Assembly: GCA_018433675.1 (NCBI GenBank)
Contig: JAHDQS010000014.1
Coordinates: 62,001 to 126,000 of the forward strand
From: Clostridia bacterium
GTDB lineage: Bacteria > Bacillota > Peptococcia > DRI-13 > SM3-B62
Length of the DNA: 64,000 nucleotides
Direction of reading: 5' to 3'
Part shown: one piece after another, positions 16,944 through 25,382 of the stretch
How positions within the stretch are numbered: position 1 is the first letter of the stretch
Layout of the letters: each line of letters begins with the position of its first letter
Translations under genes and position numbers: made by a program
The notes under the pieces: model-generated
Told to the model about the DNA's origin: nothing
Database searches by the model: none
What the model saw: the letters and a program-made list of their open reading frames with translations, nothing else

Positions 16944-17885
16944 GTGAGCACACGAATTTCAATCATTGGAACTGGTTTTGTCGGAGCCAGTATCGCTTTC
17001 GCCCTCGTGGGGGCAGGAATGGTCTCCGACCTGGTTCTGGTGGATAAAGACAGAAAAAAAGCTGAGGGTGAGGCGATGGATCTTAATGATGGCGCCTCCT
17101 TTATCCATCCCGTCCGCATCATTCCCGGCGAGTTGGAAGACTGCAAAGAATCAAAAATCATTATTATCACCGCCGGGGCTAATCAGAATCCCAGTGAAAC
17201 TCGCTTAGACCTGGCAGAGAGAAATATTGTCATTATCAAGGATTTAATAACAAGGCTGGCGTCAATTTGTCCAGAAGCCATTTTTCTGATTGTCACCAAC
17301 CCCGTTGATGTTTTAACATACGTAGCCTTAAAATATTCCCATCTTTCACCCCGTCAGGTGATTGGTTCCGGCACTGTCTTGGATAGTTCCCGTTTTCGGC
17401 AGGAAATCAGCACCCACTATGGCATTGACGCACGCAACGTTCATGCCTATATCGTAGGCGAACATGGCGACAGTGAGGTTCCCTTATGGAGCTTGGCAAA
17501 CATCGGTGGAGTAGGGCTCTCTCACTTTGAATCACCCCAAAATACCTCCTTTAAAAATGCCTCCCTTAACCACACCGAGGTTTTTAACAACGTAAAAAAT
17601 GCAGCCTACCAAATCATTGAACGCAAAGGCGCAACATACTACGCAATTGCCCTCGCCGTACGCCGCATTGTTAAAGCAATTCTCAGAGATGAGAACTCAA
17701 TTTTGACCATTTCCTCGCTCCTTGAAGGGCAATACGACATTGACGATGTTTGTCTCAGTTTACCGTGCCTTGTGAATTCCGGAGGCCGCCACAAGGTTTT
17801 TGAATTGCCCATATCAAACGAAGAAAAAGCGGCATTACAGGAAAGTGCACGACTAATCAAGGGCATCACCAACGCTGAAAGCTAA
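16944..17885 (+). CDS. ldh: L-lactate dehydrogenase
   Basis: A 313-residue NAD-dependent enzyme interconverting pyruvate and L-lactate. The GTGFVGASIA dinucleotide loop, LVDKD acidic residue, GANQNPSETRLDL active-site loop, DSSRFR and the catalytic His in GEHGDSEVP are all visible. The Gln in GANQ rather than Arg indicates lactate over malate dehydrogenase. The usual PGE in the loop is PSE here. The GTG at 16944 is nine bases after AAGGAG; a TTG immediately before it is an alternative. The gene stands alone and its stop overlaps the stop region of the converging minus-strand gene by four bases. Confidence 0.93.
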   Translation: MSTRISIIGTGFVGASIAFALVGAGMVSDLVLVDKDRKKAEGEAMDLNDGASFIHPVRIIPGELEDCKESKIIIITAGANQNPSETRLDLAERNIVIIKDLITRLASICPEAIFLIVTNPVDVLTYVALKYSHLSPRQVIGSGTVLDSSRFRQEISTHYGIDARNVHAYIVGEHGDSEVPLWSLANIGGVGLSHFESPQNTSFKNASLNHTEVFNNVKNAAYQIIERKGATYYAIALAVRRIVKAILRDENSILTISSLLEGQYDIDDVCLSLPCLVNSGGRHKVFELPISNEEKAALQESARLIKGITNAES

Positions 17886-18313
17886 TGAACCCTTTCCCAA
17901 CTCTCCACTATCCCTTCTTTAACAGAAAACATGGGATGCACATCAACTTCTTTAATAGAAAAAAGCTCCCCATATTTTCCCTTATCTCTTGTTTTTAATT
18001 TTTCAAGCAGCAAGATGAACTCATAAAAGACCTGCCCCCTGGTAACTTCCAGCTTTATATCCTCCCCATAAAAAAGAATCTTTTCCCGGGAAAAGTTATA
18101 GTTCCTTCTCGTTCCTTCCTGCCAGACATAATGCAAATAAGTCCCAATAGCCCCTTGACAATCGGGACATTCCTTAAACCGCAGCAACTGCGGGTGATTA
18201 CGGTAACCTTTTGTCTCTCCCTGCAATACTTTTTGCGCCAGCAATCCTTCACGCCACAAAGCTGTCAATCCTTTTGCGTCTAGATACTTAGGATGGAGCG
18301 ACCATAACCTCAT
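17882..18313 (-). CDS. Pyrimidine-dimer DNA glycosylase family protein
   Basis: The 143-residue protein starts MRLWSLHPKYLD and has ALWREGLLAQKVLQGETKGYRNHPQL, split here over the typical Pyr_excise (T4 endonuclease V-like) N-terminal domain; YLHYVWQEGTRRNYNF follows. The family removes UV-induced pyrimidine dimers, although many bacterial homologs are only annotated by similarity. A CPDC pair sits in the middle. The start is the third codon of the frame, because GAAGGAA is eight bases before the ATG at 18313. It converges on ldh and overlaps it by four bases. Confidence 0.8.
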   Translation of the reverse strand: MRLWSLHPKYLDAKGLTALWREGLLAQKVLQGETKGYRNHPQLLRFKECPDCQGAIGTYLHYVWQEGTRRNYNFSREKILFYGEDIKLEVTRGQVFYEFILLLEKLKTRDKGKYGELFSIKEVDVHPMFSVKEGIVESWERVH

Positions 18314-18417
18314 AATCATTTCCTTCCCGTACCGATTTTTTGGAACCCTTTAACCATACTACCATATTTTCGGTTATACATAAACAAGTTTCCTTTGATT
18401 TGGGCGCACAAAAGCAT

Positions 18418-18446
18418 ATAATATACTTGCATGACAAGTATATTAT
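18418..18446. repeat. Perfect 12-bp palindrome upstream of the glycosylase gene
   Basis: ATAATATACTTG and CAAGTATATTAT form a perfect inverted repeat around the five bases CATGA. It lies about 105 bp upstream of the glycosylase start and 60 bp beyond the citrate synthase stop, with no T-run. It could be an operator, since TATATTAT resembles a -10, or a hairpin ending the citrate synthase message. Confidence 0.65.
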
Positions 18447-18506
18447 GAGGATTAAACCATTTATTAAAATTAAGGTAGGTAACCACATGATAAAAAAGTA
18501 CTTATT

Positions 18507-19880
18507 TTACCTTTCTGCTAAAGAAACATACTCTTTCCAACCAAGTATATTCCTATAGGCGGGACGAATAATCCTTCCTCCGCTCACTATTTCTTCTATC
18601 CTGTGGGCACACCAACTGGCAATCCTCGCAGTGGCGAACAGGGGGGTAAACAACTCACGAGGTATACCCAGCGCCCTATAAACAAGCCCTGAATAAAGAT
18701 CAACATTCGCGCAAAGCAGCTTTTCCTTCCCGCTTATCTCCCCAAAGACGGCGGGACTTAATTTTTCAACGGCATTAAACAGCCGATATTCCTTCTCTAA
18801 CCCTTTGGCTTTTGCTAACTCTTCAGCCTTTTTCTTTAATTGAACCGCCCTGGGATCAGACAAGGTATAAACAGCGTGCCCCATCCCGTAAATAAGCCCT
18901 GATTTGTCATAGGCTTTCTTCTCAAGGATCATTCTCAGATAAGCCTTGATCTCTTCATCATCTTCCCAATCGCGAACGTTTTCCTTGACGTTTTCCATCA
19001 TCTCATAGACCTTGATATTAGCCCCACCGTGCTTACTTCCCTTCAACGAACCTATAGCGGCCGCAATAGCAGAATAGGTGTCCGTATCTGCGGAAGTAAC
19101 TACGCGTGTGGTGAATGTTGAATTGTTTCCCCCGCCGTGTTCGGCGTGCAAAACCAGAACCAAATCCAAAAGCTCCGCTTCTAACCTCGTGTACTCGTTT
19201 GTCGGTCTAAGCATGTATAGGAGGTTTTCTGCTGTGCTTAAATTTGGCTGCGGGCTATGTATGAAAAGACTCTTGCTGTCATAATATCTTGATTTAGCCT
19301 GATAAGCATAAGCCACCATGGCAGGAAAATACGCAAGCAATTCAAGTGACTGTCTGACAATATTGGCAACGCTATTATCCTCAGGAGACCTATCGTAACA
19401 GTAAAGAGCCAATACACTTCTGGCCAGCTTATTCATGATATTTGGGCTGGGCACCTTCAGCACCATGTCTTCCACAAAACCGTCCGGGAGAACTCTATTG
19501 TCGCCAAGATATGCCTGAAAATCCCGCAACTCATCCTTATCCGGCAACTGACCAAAAATCAGAAGATAGCAAACTTCCTCAAAGCCAAACCTTTTTTCTT
19601 TTTGAAAACCGGATACTATACGGTCTATTCCATAACCTCTGTAGTAAAGCTCACCGTCTACCGGAATTTTGTTTCCATCTTCCATCCGGTAACCAACAAC
19701 ATCTCCAATACCCGTCAGCCCAACCAATACGCCTGTTCCGTTTTTATTTCTCAAACCCTTCTTAACATTGTATTCGTTATATAGTTCCGTATCGAAGGCG
19801 TTGTTTCTCTTGGCCAGTTCTGCCAGTTCTTTAAGGTATGAAGTACTGTATTTTGCATAATTATCATAAGCTAATAACAT
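18507..19880 (-). CDS. gltA: Citrate synthase
   Basis: A 457-residue citrate synthase of the (Si) fold that condenses oxaloacetate and acetyl-CoA. The catalytic residues are in place: His in LHAEHGGGNNSTF, His in YGMGHAVYTLSDPR and Asp in CANVDLYSGLVY. GSLKGSKHGGAN precedes the second. It is a little longer at the N-terminus than the common 370-430 residue forms, with a 50-residue leader before TGIGDVVGY. The ATG at 19880 is preceded by GGGGG. A good promoter with a palindromic site lies just upstream. No aconitase or isocitrate dehydrogenase is adjacent, so it probably serves glutamate synthesis. Confidence 0.94.
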   Translation of the reverse strand: MLLAYDNYAKYSTSYLKELAELAKRNNAFDTELYNEYNVKKGLRNKNGTGVLVGLTGIGDVVGYRMEDGNKIPVDGELYYRGYGIDRIVSGFQKEKRFGFEEVCYLLIFGQLPDKDELRDFQAYLGDNRVLPDGFVEDMVLKVPSPNIMNKLARSVLALYCYDRSPEDNSVANIVRQSLELLAYFPAMVAYAYQAKSRYYDSKSLFIHSPQPNLSTAENLLYMLRPTNEYTRLEAELLDLVLVLHAEHGGGNNSTFTTRVVTSADTDTYSAIAAAIGSLKGSKHGGANIKVYEMMENVKENVRDWEDDEEIKAYLRMILEKKAYDKSGLIYGMGHAVYTLSDPRAVQLKKKAEELAKAKGLEKEYRLFNAVEKLSPAVFGEISGKEKLLCANVDLYSGLVYRALGIPRELFTPLFATARIASWCAHRIEEIVSGGRIIRPAYRNILGWKEYVSLAER

Positions 19881-19916
19881 CTATAATCCCCCTGCAATAT
19901 ATTAAAATGTTCTATC

Positions 19917-19959
19917 CGTATACGTGTTCTATTGTATACAATAATGCATGTATGGTCAA
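19917..19959 (-). promoter_or_regulatory. Citrate synthase promoter with GTATAC palindromes
   Basis: On the minus strand TTGACC (19954-19959) and TACAAT (19931-19936) are 17 bp apart, a near-consensus sigma-A promoter. A perfect palindrome ATTGTATACAAT (19931-19942) overlaps the -10, and a second, CGTATACG (19917-19924), lies just downstream. The repeated GTATAC core resembles GntR-type operators; repressor control of citrate synthase is inferred. Confidence 0.72.
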
Positions 19960-20047
19960 TGGCTTTTTAGTAATTTTATTAAAATTTTCCTTCAGACTGG
20001 CCCCAAGAAGAATGTCCCCAAACTGTCCCCCAAATGTCCATAAACAG

Positions 20048-20076
20048 AAAAAAGCACCCCTTAAGAGGTGCTTTTA
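20048..20076. terminator. Terminator downstream of the tRNA group
   Basis: AAAAAGCACC and GGTGCTTTT flank CCTTAAGA, giving a symmetric hairpin with T-runs on both strands; it lies just 3' of the minus-strand tRNA-Leu. Confidence 0.75.
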
Positions 20077-20101
20077 AATTTCCCATATCCCTTGTTATAA
20101 G

Positions 20102-20190
20102 TGGTGCCCGAGGCCGGGGTCGAACCGGCACGAGATTTAAGTCTCGCAGGATTTTAAGTCCTGTGCGTCTGCCAATTCCGCCACTCGGGC
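20102..20190 (-). tRNA. tRNA-Leu (TAA)
   Basis: An 89-base cloverleaf including an encoded CCA. The acceptor GCCCGAG pairs with CTCGGGC, there is a long variable arm as expected for class II tRNAs, and the anticodon loop reads ACTTAAAAT, giving TAA. It is the most 3' member of a four-tRNA group. Confidence 0.95.
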
Positions 20191-20211
20191 ACAATCACGG
20201 GTTTATCATGT

Positions 20212-20287
20212 TGGAGGTGCGGGTCGGATTTGAACCGACGGATGGCGGATTTGCAGTCCGCAGCGTTAGCCTCTTCGCCACCGCACC
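20212..20287 (-). tRNA. tRNA-Cys (GCA)
   Basis: A 76-base cloverleaf with acceptor GGTGCGG/CCGCACC, anticodon loop ACTGCAAAT (GCA), discriminator T typical of tRNA-Cys, and encoded CCA. Confidence 0.95.
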
Positions 20288-20426
20288 ATGTCAATAACCT
20301 TACCGAAGCAAACAACATTTTATCAGAGAAAGAACATTTCTGTCAAGGTTGTTGTTAGACCAAAAACACATTAAAAACCCTGTTAATGTATAAAGAACCT
20401 GGCAGAGCCAGGTTTTCTTTCTTAAA

Positions 20427-20501
20427 TGGAGCGGAAGACGAGATTCGAACTCGCGACCCTCGCCTTGGCAAGGCGATGCTCTACCACTGAGCCACTTCCG
20501 C
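20427..20501 (-). tRNA. tRNA-Gly (GCC)
   Basis: A 75-base cloverleaf, acceptor GCGGAAG, anticodon stem-loop CGCCTTGCCAAGGCG with GCC, encoded CCA. A short hairpin (20396-20420, CCTGGCAGAGCCAGG) lies between it and tRNA-Cys. Confidence 0.95.
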
Positions 20502-20523
20502 ATATCAATATACAAACATATAA

Positions 20524-20599
<76 letters not shown>

Positions 20600-20639
20600 A
20601 GGTGATTAACGAATTGACAATAGCTATTTTATCACGGCC

Positions 20640-21569
20640 TTACCCCTGTGTCAACTTCTTTTCCCCGTTTTGTTTTTCCCGTTTTGCCTCCCTATTTTCG
20701 TGGCCTATTTTTGTGACAAATGCCAAAAGTGCTTCTCTTACCAGCTTAGCTCCCAATACCGCTGTTATCTGAGCTTCGTCATACGCAGGCAGAATCTCAA
20801 CTATATCCATGCCTACGACATCCAATGAACTCATAACCTTTATCGCTGCCACTATCTCCTTAGCACTGCATCCTCCCGGCTCGGGCGTGCCTGTACCAGG
20901 GGCAAAAGCCGGGTCCACTGCATCGATATCCAAGGATACATAAACCGGTGTTCCACTGAGACTCTCAACAACCCCCTCAAGAGCAGGAAATATTTCATCG
21001 GGATACATCTTGGTGTGTTGCTCGGCGTATGCAAATTCTTCACTCGTACCTGACCTGATCCCAAATTGGTACAGCCTATCCCTTCCCAGCATTTCTGCTA
21101 CCTTGTACATTACAGTGGCATGGGAATTACCTTCGCCTTCGTAAGAACAACGTAAATCTGCATGAGCATCAAAGTGCACAACCACCAAATCCGGATACTT
21201 CTTATAGCACGCCTTGATGATAGGGAAAGATATTAAATGCTCTCCTCCCAAAAAGAGCGGAAATATTCCACTACCGAAGAAACCAGTCGCAGCCCTTTCA
21301 ATCAAATCCAAGCTTTCTGCCACATTGCCATAGGGAAGTACGAGGTCTCCGGCATCGTAATACCTTAAATCCGTTAAGCTCTTTTTCTGGTAAAAACTGT
21401 ATTCCTCCAGAACATAAGAAACATTGCGCACCTCTTGCGGTGCCGTTCTGGATCCCGGCCTGAAACTTGCTGTAAAGTCCATCGGCACCCCCGCAAGCAC
21501 AGCATCGACCGCTTCATGTTCCTCACATGCCCCCATAAATTGTGCCGTACGTAAAAACATCTCCTTCAA
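20640..21569 (-). CDS. speB: Agmatinase (arginase family)
   Basis: A 309-residue binuclear Mn enzyme that hydrolyses agmatine to putrescine and urea. The metal ligands are visible in order: GGEH, VHFDAHADLR, GNSHAT and SLDIDAVDPAFAPGTG. The C-terminal 25 residues are lysine-rich and probably disordered (KREKQNGEKK). It follows speE by 57 bp in the same operon, so the pair makes putrescine and then spermidine. An aminotransferase likely acting on putrescine is coded at 36-37.4 kb. Guanidinobutyrase or another ureohydrolase activity is the main alternative. Confidence 0.9.
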   Translation of the reverse strand: MKEMFLRTAQFMGACEEHEAVDAVLAGVPMDFTASFRPGSRTAPQEVRNVSYVLEEYSFYQKKSLTDLRYYDAGDLVLPYGNVAESLDLIERAATGFFGSGIFPLFLGGEHLISFPIIKACYKKYPDLVVVHFDAHADLRCSYEGEGNSHATVMYKVAEMLGRDRLYQFGIRSGTSEEFAYAEQHTKMYPDEIFPALEGVVESLSGTPVYVSLDIDAVDPAFAPGTGTPEPGGCSAKEIVAAIKVMSSLDVVGMDIVEILPAYDEAQITAVLGAKLVREALLAFVTKIGHENREAKREKQNGEKKLTQG

Positions 21570-21625
21570 AACACGCCCTCCATCTATACCTGTCTCTATA
21601 TTTTAATTAAACCCCAAGGTAAAAT

Positions 21626-22468
21626 TCAATCTTTTTTAAGAAAAATCTCCGCCACAAAATTTGGCAGGACAAAACTCGTAAAATGAATGTCCTTGTTGTA
21701 ATACCTTGTACCCTCAGCGTATATTTTCCCTCGCTCAACCTCTGTAGGGTCATACTTCTTAGAAGCCAAAGAAAAGCTCCATAAGCCGGTAGGATAAGTC
21801 GGTATTGAAGCCAGATACAGCTTAACGATAGGATAGACAGACCTCAGATTATCATGTATCTCCGCAATCAAATCCTTACCCAAAAAAGGCGACTCCGTTT
21901 GGGCAACCATAATACCGTCTTCCTTTAGCGAGCGATGGACATCCTGATAAAACTCCCGAGAGAATAATCCGACAGCCGGTCCGACAGGATCTGTGGAATC
22001 AATCAAAACAATATCGTAAGTCTCTTTATTTTCCTTAATGTGCTTAATACCATCGTCAACAATAACTTCCAGCTTAGAGCTGTCAAAAGCCGCAGCAATT
22101 TCCGGCATATATTCCTTTGCTGTTTCAATGACCCTGCCGTCAATCTCGACCAAGGTCACTTTCTCCACCCCGGGATGCTTGACCGCTTCCCTGACTGTTC
22201 CTCCATCGCCTCCCCCGACAATTAAAACATTGGCCGGCTTTGGATGAGTATTAAGCGGAACAAGAGTAAGCATCTCATGGTAGACATACTCGTCCCGAAT
22301 GCTGGTCATGACACAATTGTCAAGAAACAACATGCGCCCATAAGTATAAGTGTCAACAATAGATAAATGCTGATATTCGGTTTTTTCTTCGTGCACGGTA
22401 TTCCTAACGCGGAAAGAAACCTTCATATCCTGAGTCTGCTTTTCTGTAATCCATAAATCACTTTTCAT
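21626..22468 (-). CDS. speE: Spermidine synthase
   Basis: A 280-residue aminopropyltransferase that joins decarboxylated SAM and putrescine. An N-terminal beta domain (DLWITEKQT, then YQHLSIVDT) precedes the methyltransferase-like fold with NVLIVGGGDGGTVREA, VEIDGRVIE and the key acidic loop LIDSTDPVGPA. The ATG at 22468 is preceded by GGGAGG at eight bases; the open frame to 22567 is an unsupported extension. It leads the speE-speB operon. Confidence 0.93.
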   Translation of the reverse strand: MKSDLWITEKQTQDMKVSFRVRNTVHEEKTEYQHLSIVDTYTYGRMLFLDNCVMTSIRDEYVYHEMLTLVPLNTHPKPANVLIVGGGDGGTVREAVKHPGVEKVTLVEIDGRVIETAKEYMPEIAAAFDSSKLEVIVDDGIKHIKENKETYDIVLIDSTDPVGPAVGLFSREFYQDVHRSLKEDGIMVAQTESPFLGKDLIAEIHDNLRSVYPIVKLYLASIPTYPTGLWSFSLASKKYDPTEVERGKIYAEGTRYYNKDIHFTSFVLPNFVAEIFLKKD

Positions 22469-22619
22469 CAAACGACCTCCCGAAACAGAATTCCGAGTAC
22501 CATTATACCAAAACAAAATCCAGAATAAAGAACTTTTATATACAATAAAAAACGGCCTTCGGCTCACCCATAATATAAGCCAACCAGCCGCCCATCCTGC
22601 AAAAAAGGCTTTAAACCCC

Positions 22620-23060
22620 TCAACCTACAGAAGCTGTAGTTTCCTCATGACGCAAATTGCAGTATTTGCGATATGCAAGACGAACCAACGATTTATCCTG
22701 ACTATAAGTAATCTTCTGTAATGCTTCCTCAATCGGGAAAAAACCCCCATCACTAAATCCTTCCCCTGAATAAACCGCAACTTTTGTGCTATCCGATTCC
22801 ATGATAAACCAATCTATCTTGTTGCAAACAGGCCTTCTCCTTGAATAAGAATAAAATTCGTAACTTGTCTCGCCAGCCGGGGAAATCACCCTCGCCTCGA
22901 CACCCCCCTCAAGCTTAACACGCTGTAATGCCACGTCAATGGCAATATCACCACCGCGCATTACCCCTTTAGGCAGTACCCATTCATTCTTTTCACTTTT
23001 TAAAATCATTACCCTGTCGTCTTGAAATACAACACCACCTGCACATTTCCTTGTCAACAA
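22620..23060 (-). CDS. Nudix-fold protein with degenerate Nudix box
   Basis: The 146-residue protein has the Nudix start CAGGVVFQDD and WVLPKGVMRGGD, and overall length and order fit a Nudix hydrolase. The catalytic box is not intact: the canonical GX5EX7REUXEEXGU becomes G-5-D, then QRVKLEGGV. The REU glutamate is Arg, one of the paired glutamates is Leu, and only one Glu remains. A non-catalytic or altered role, for example ligand sensing, is therefore likely. It is a single gene; the upstream neighbour is a small Cys protein and the downstream neighbour speE, with no obvious functional link. Confidence 0.82.
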   Translation of the reverse strand: MLTRKCAGGVVFQDDRVMILKSEKNEWVLPKGVMRGGDIAIDVALQRVKLEGGVEARVISPAGETSYEFYSYSRRRPVCNKIDWFIMESDSTKVAVYSGEGFSDGGFFPIEEALQKITYSQDKSLVRLAYRKYCNLRHEETTASVG

Positions 23061-23185
23061 AGATAAAACCCCCTATTTGCTTATTGAGGAAACTCTATGG
23101 TATATCTTCGACAGAATCAAGATGTTCTCCTGCCTCAATATATATTATTTATATACCCACTAACCTGACAATATGTTGACTGTAT

Positions 23186-23371
23186 TCAGGATAAGGAATG
23201 CCTTCCTTTGGCCCCGAAAAACTGGCAAGTACCGCCTAGCCAATAAAGACAATATTCACAACGCGGCAACAATTCCCTGGTAACGACCGGGCCCATTTCA
23301 ATACCTCTGGGAGCCCTTATCGATTCATATTGCGGACATTTACCGGCAATACGAGAATTAATGTTTTTCAT
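23186..23371 (-). CDS. Small cysteine-containing protein, unknown
   Basis: A 61-residue protein not recognised by name. It has a lone Cys in AGKCPQYES and a C-terminal CEYCLYWLGGTC group, suggesting a small zinc- or redox-binding module. The ATG at 23371 is seven bases after AGGTGG; GTG at 23377 is an alternative. It lies between the Nudix gene and the YchF-type GTPase, all on the minus strand, with gaps of about 90-125 bp. Short length and lack of clear homologs known to me keep confidence moderate. Confidence 0.6.
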   Translation of the reverse strand: MKNINSRIAGKCPQYESIRAPRGIEMGPVVTRELLPRCEYCLYWLGGTCQFFGAKGRHSLS

Positions 23372-23462
23372 AAACACCCCACCTAACCGGAAACATTTCT
23401 CTTATTCTATTATTATTGTTCCCGGTTACAATATGGGTAAACCGATTTTTATTCAAATATCC

Positions 23463-24548
23463 TTAAACATTAAAACGAAAATGGACAATATCTCCGTCCT
23501 GCACCGTATATTCTTTCCCTTCCAAGCGGAACAGCCCTTTTTCCTTCACTTTTGTCATACTGCCCAACTCGGCTATATCCTGATACTTAACTACCTCCGC
23601 TCTGATAAATCCCCTTTCGATATCGGAATGGATTTTTCCGGCTGCCTCCTTAGCATTTAATCCCTTGTCAATTGTCCAGGCCTTAACTTCATCCTCTCCA
23701 ACCGTAAAAAAGGATAGCAAACCCAGATGGGCGTAAACATTGCGGGCCAATAGTTCTATCCCTGTTTCGACCAGCCCTAAATCCTCCATAAAAGCCATCC
23801 TGTCCTCATCGTCCAACTCACTGATTTCCAGCTCCATTTGAGCGCACAATTCCAAAAGGGCAATATTCTTTTCCCGGCAAAGAGCGGTCAGTTTTTCTTT
23901 ATAGGGATAGCTCTTTTCTCTAAACTGTTGTTCGTCCATATTCACTGCCGCCAGACGCGGTTTTTCTGTCAAAAAAGCAAAATTCTTCAGCGAAAACCGT
24001 TCCTCCTCCGTTAAATCTGCTTCCAGTATGGATGCACCGTTTTCCAATGCACTATAGCATTTCTCCAAAAGATTCATTTCCGCTGCGTTTTCCTTCGTGA
24101 TCTTCTTCCCCGCTTTAATTCGTTCAATGCGTTTTTCAATCAACTCCAAATCCGTAAACAAAAGCTCCATATCCACGGCGTCCAAATCCTTCGCCGGATT
24201 TAAGTCAGCTGTGACATGAACAACATCATCATTTTCAAAAGCACGCAAAACGTGCACTAAGGCATCGCAACCTCTGACATCGTTTAAAAATTTCCCCGCC
24301 CCTGACTTATGTCCTTCCCCGCCGGCAAGAAAACCTGCAATATCTACAAATTCTATCTGGGCATAAGTCGTTTTCTTTGGGTTATACATTTCACTCAAAA
24401 AGTCTATCCTTTTATCCGGTACCTGAGCACTGCCAATATTAGCCCCGGTGCCGGCGGAAAAACTACCCATCGCCGCTTTAGACTTTGTCAATAAATTGAA
24501 TAGCGTTGTTTTGCCGGTAAGCGGTAACCCTATCAACCCAATTTTCAA
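23463..24548 (-). CDS. YchF/Obg-type GTPase-fold ATPase with TGS domain
   Basis: A 361-residue Obg-superfamily protein. The P-loop reads GLPLTGKTT, G3 is DIAGF, and the central coiled-coil and C-terminal TGS domain (FFTVGEDEVKAW, IHSDIERGFIRAEVV) match YchF. YchF proteins bind ATP rather than GTP and are linked to ribosomes and the oxidative-stress response. The loop here has PLTGKT instead of the usual PNVGKS, which marks it as a diverged paralog common in clostridia. The ATG at 24548 has no strong Shine-Dalgarno in view. It is transcribed divergently from the MtnX-like gene. Confidence 0.88.
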   Translation of the reverse strand: MKIGLIGLPLTGKTTLFNLLTKSKAAMGSFSAGTGANIGSAQVPDKRIDFLSEMYNPKKTTYAQIEFVDIAGFLAGGEGHKSGAGKFLNDVRGCDALVHVLRAFENDDVVHVTADLNPAKDLDAVDMELLFTDLELIEKRIERIKAGKKITKENAAEMNLLEKCYSALENGASILEADLTEEERFSLKNFAFLTEKPRLAAVNMDEQQFREKSYPYKEKLTALCREKNIALLELCAQMELEISELDDEDRMAFMEDLGLVETGIELLARNVYAHLGLLSFFTVGEDEVKAWTIDKGLNAKEAAGKIHSDIERGFIRAEVVKYQDIAELGSMTKVKEKGLFRLEGKEYTVQDGDIVHFRFNV

Positions 24549-24719
24549 CTGTTTCTCCCCCTATCTCAACCCATGATGTGTCAACTATCATTATAGTGTT
24601 TAACATACCGCCGGTCAAAGCAGAAAAAACTCTCAACCATTTTCCCTGTCTTGTTAATCCTCCCATTGTTTTATATAATCAATAGCAAACACCACATGCC
24701 ATGATGGGAGGTTATTCAT

Positions 24720-25382
24720 TTGAAACGCTTGTATATTACCGACTTTGACGGAACAATAACAAAAACCGATACCTGTGACATCATGGTCGAGAAATTTGCT
24801 TCCCCCGGTTGGGAAGAAAGCATCAGACGCTGGGAAAAGGGTGAGCTCACGACAATGGAAAGTGCTCTTGAAATATTCAAAGGCTTTCAAGTAAGCCCTG
24901 ATGATTTAAGTCGTTTTCTCAGCTTTATTCCCATAGACGAGACTTTCCCCGATTTTGTCGATTACGGCAGGCAAAACGACGACCCGCTCTATGTGGTCAG
25001 CGACGGCTTTGATCTCAATATTCGTACCATCTTGGAAAAGAACGGGCTGCAGGACCTGCCTGTTTACTGCAACACGCTGCTGTGGGATAAAAACGGCTGG
25101 AAGATAGAAACGCCCTATTACTCCCCTGTCTGTGGCAAGTGCGGCACCTGTAAAAAGAACATCGTCAAACAACTAAGACAAGAAACCGGTGCCAACCAGG
25201 TCATTTACATCGGTGACGGTGTTTCCGACACTTGCGGTTGTCAGGAAGCCGATTTGGTATTTGCTAAAAAACACCTGCTGTCATACTGCAGAAAACACCA
25301 CATCCCGGTCATTGCCTTTGAACGTTTTGCCGATATCAAAAACCACCTCCTGCATAACTCACAGCATGATAACATCCGCTAG
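24720..25382 (+). CDS. HAD-IB phosphatase, MtnX-like
   Basis: A 220-residue HAD phosphatase. Motif I is TDFDGTITKTD at residues 7-17, motif II lies in VVSDGFD, and motif IV is YIGDGVSDTCG. A CGKCGTCKK insert near residue 140 is typical of the MtnX-like subgroup. MtnX proper dephosphorylates an intermediate of methionine salvage; no other salvage gene is nearby, so the substrate is uncertain. The TTG start at 24720 is eight bases after GGGAGG. The 3' end overlaps the convergent addA gene by 24 bp. Confidence 0.85.
   Translation: MKRLYITDFDGTITKTDTCDIMVEKFASPGWEESIRRWEKGELTTMESALEIFKGFQVSPDDLSRFLSFIPIDETFPDFVDYGRQNDDPLYVVSDGFDLNIRTILEKNGLQDLPVYCNTLLWDKNGWKIETPYYSPVCGKCGTCKKNIVKQLRQETGANQVIYIGDGVSDTCGCQEADLVFAKKHLLSYCRKHHIPVIAFERFADIKNHLLHNSQHDNIR

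Noticed and set aside
16941-17885. Malate dehydrogenase instead of LDH
   Set aside because: The specificity loop carries Gln (GANQ), as in lactate dehydrogenases, not Arg.
19979-20515. Open frames across the tRNA group on both strands
   Set aside because: They translate tRNA sequence and its complement and have no ribosome sites or protein-like features outside it.
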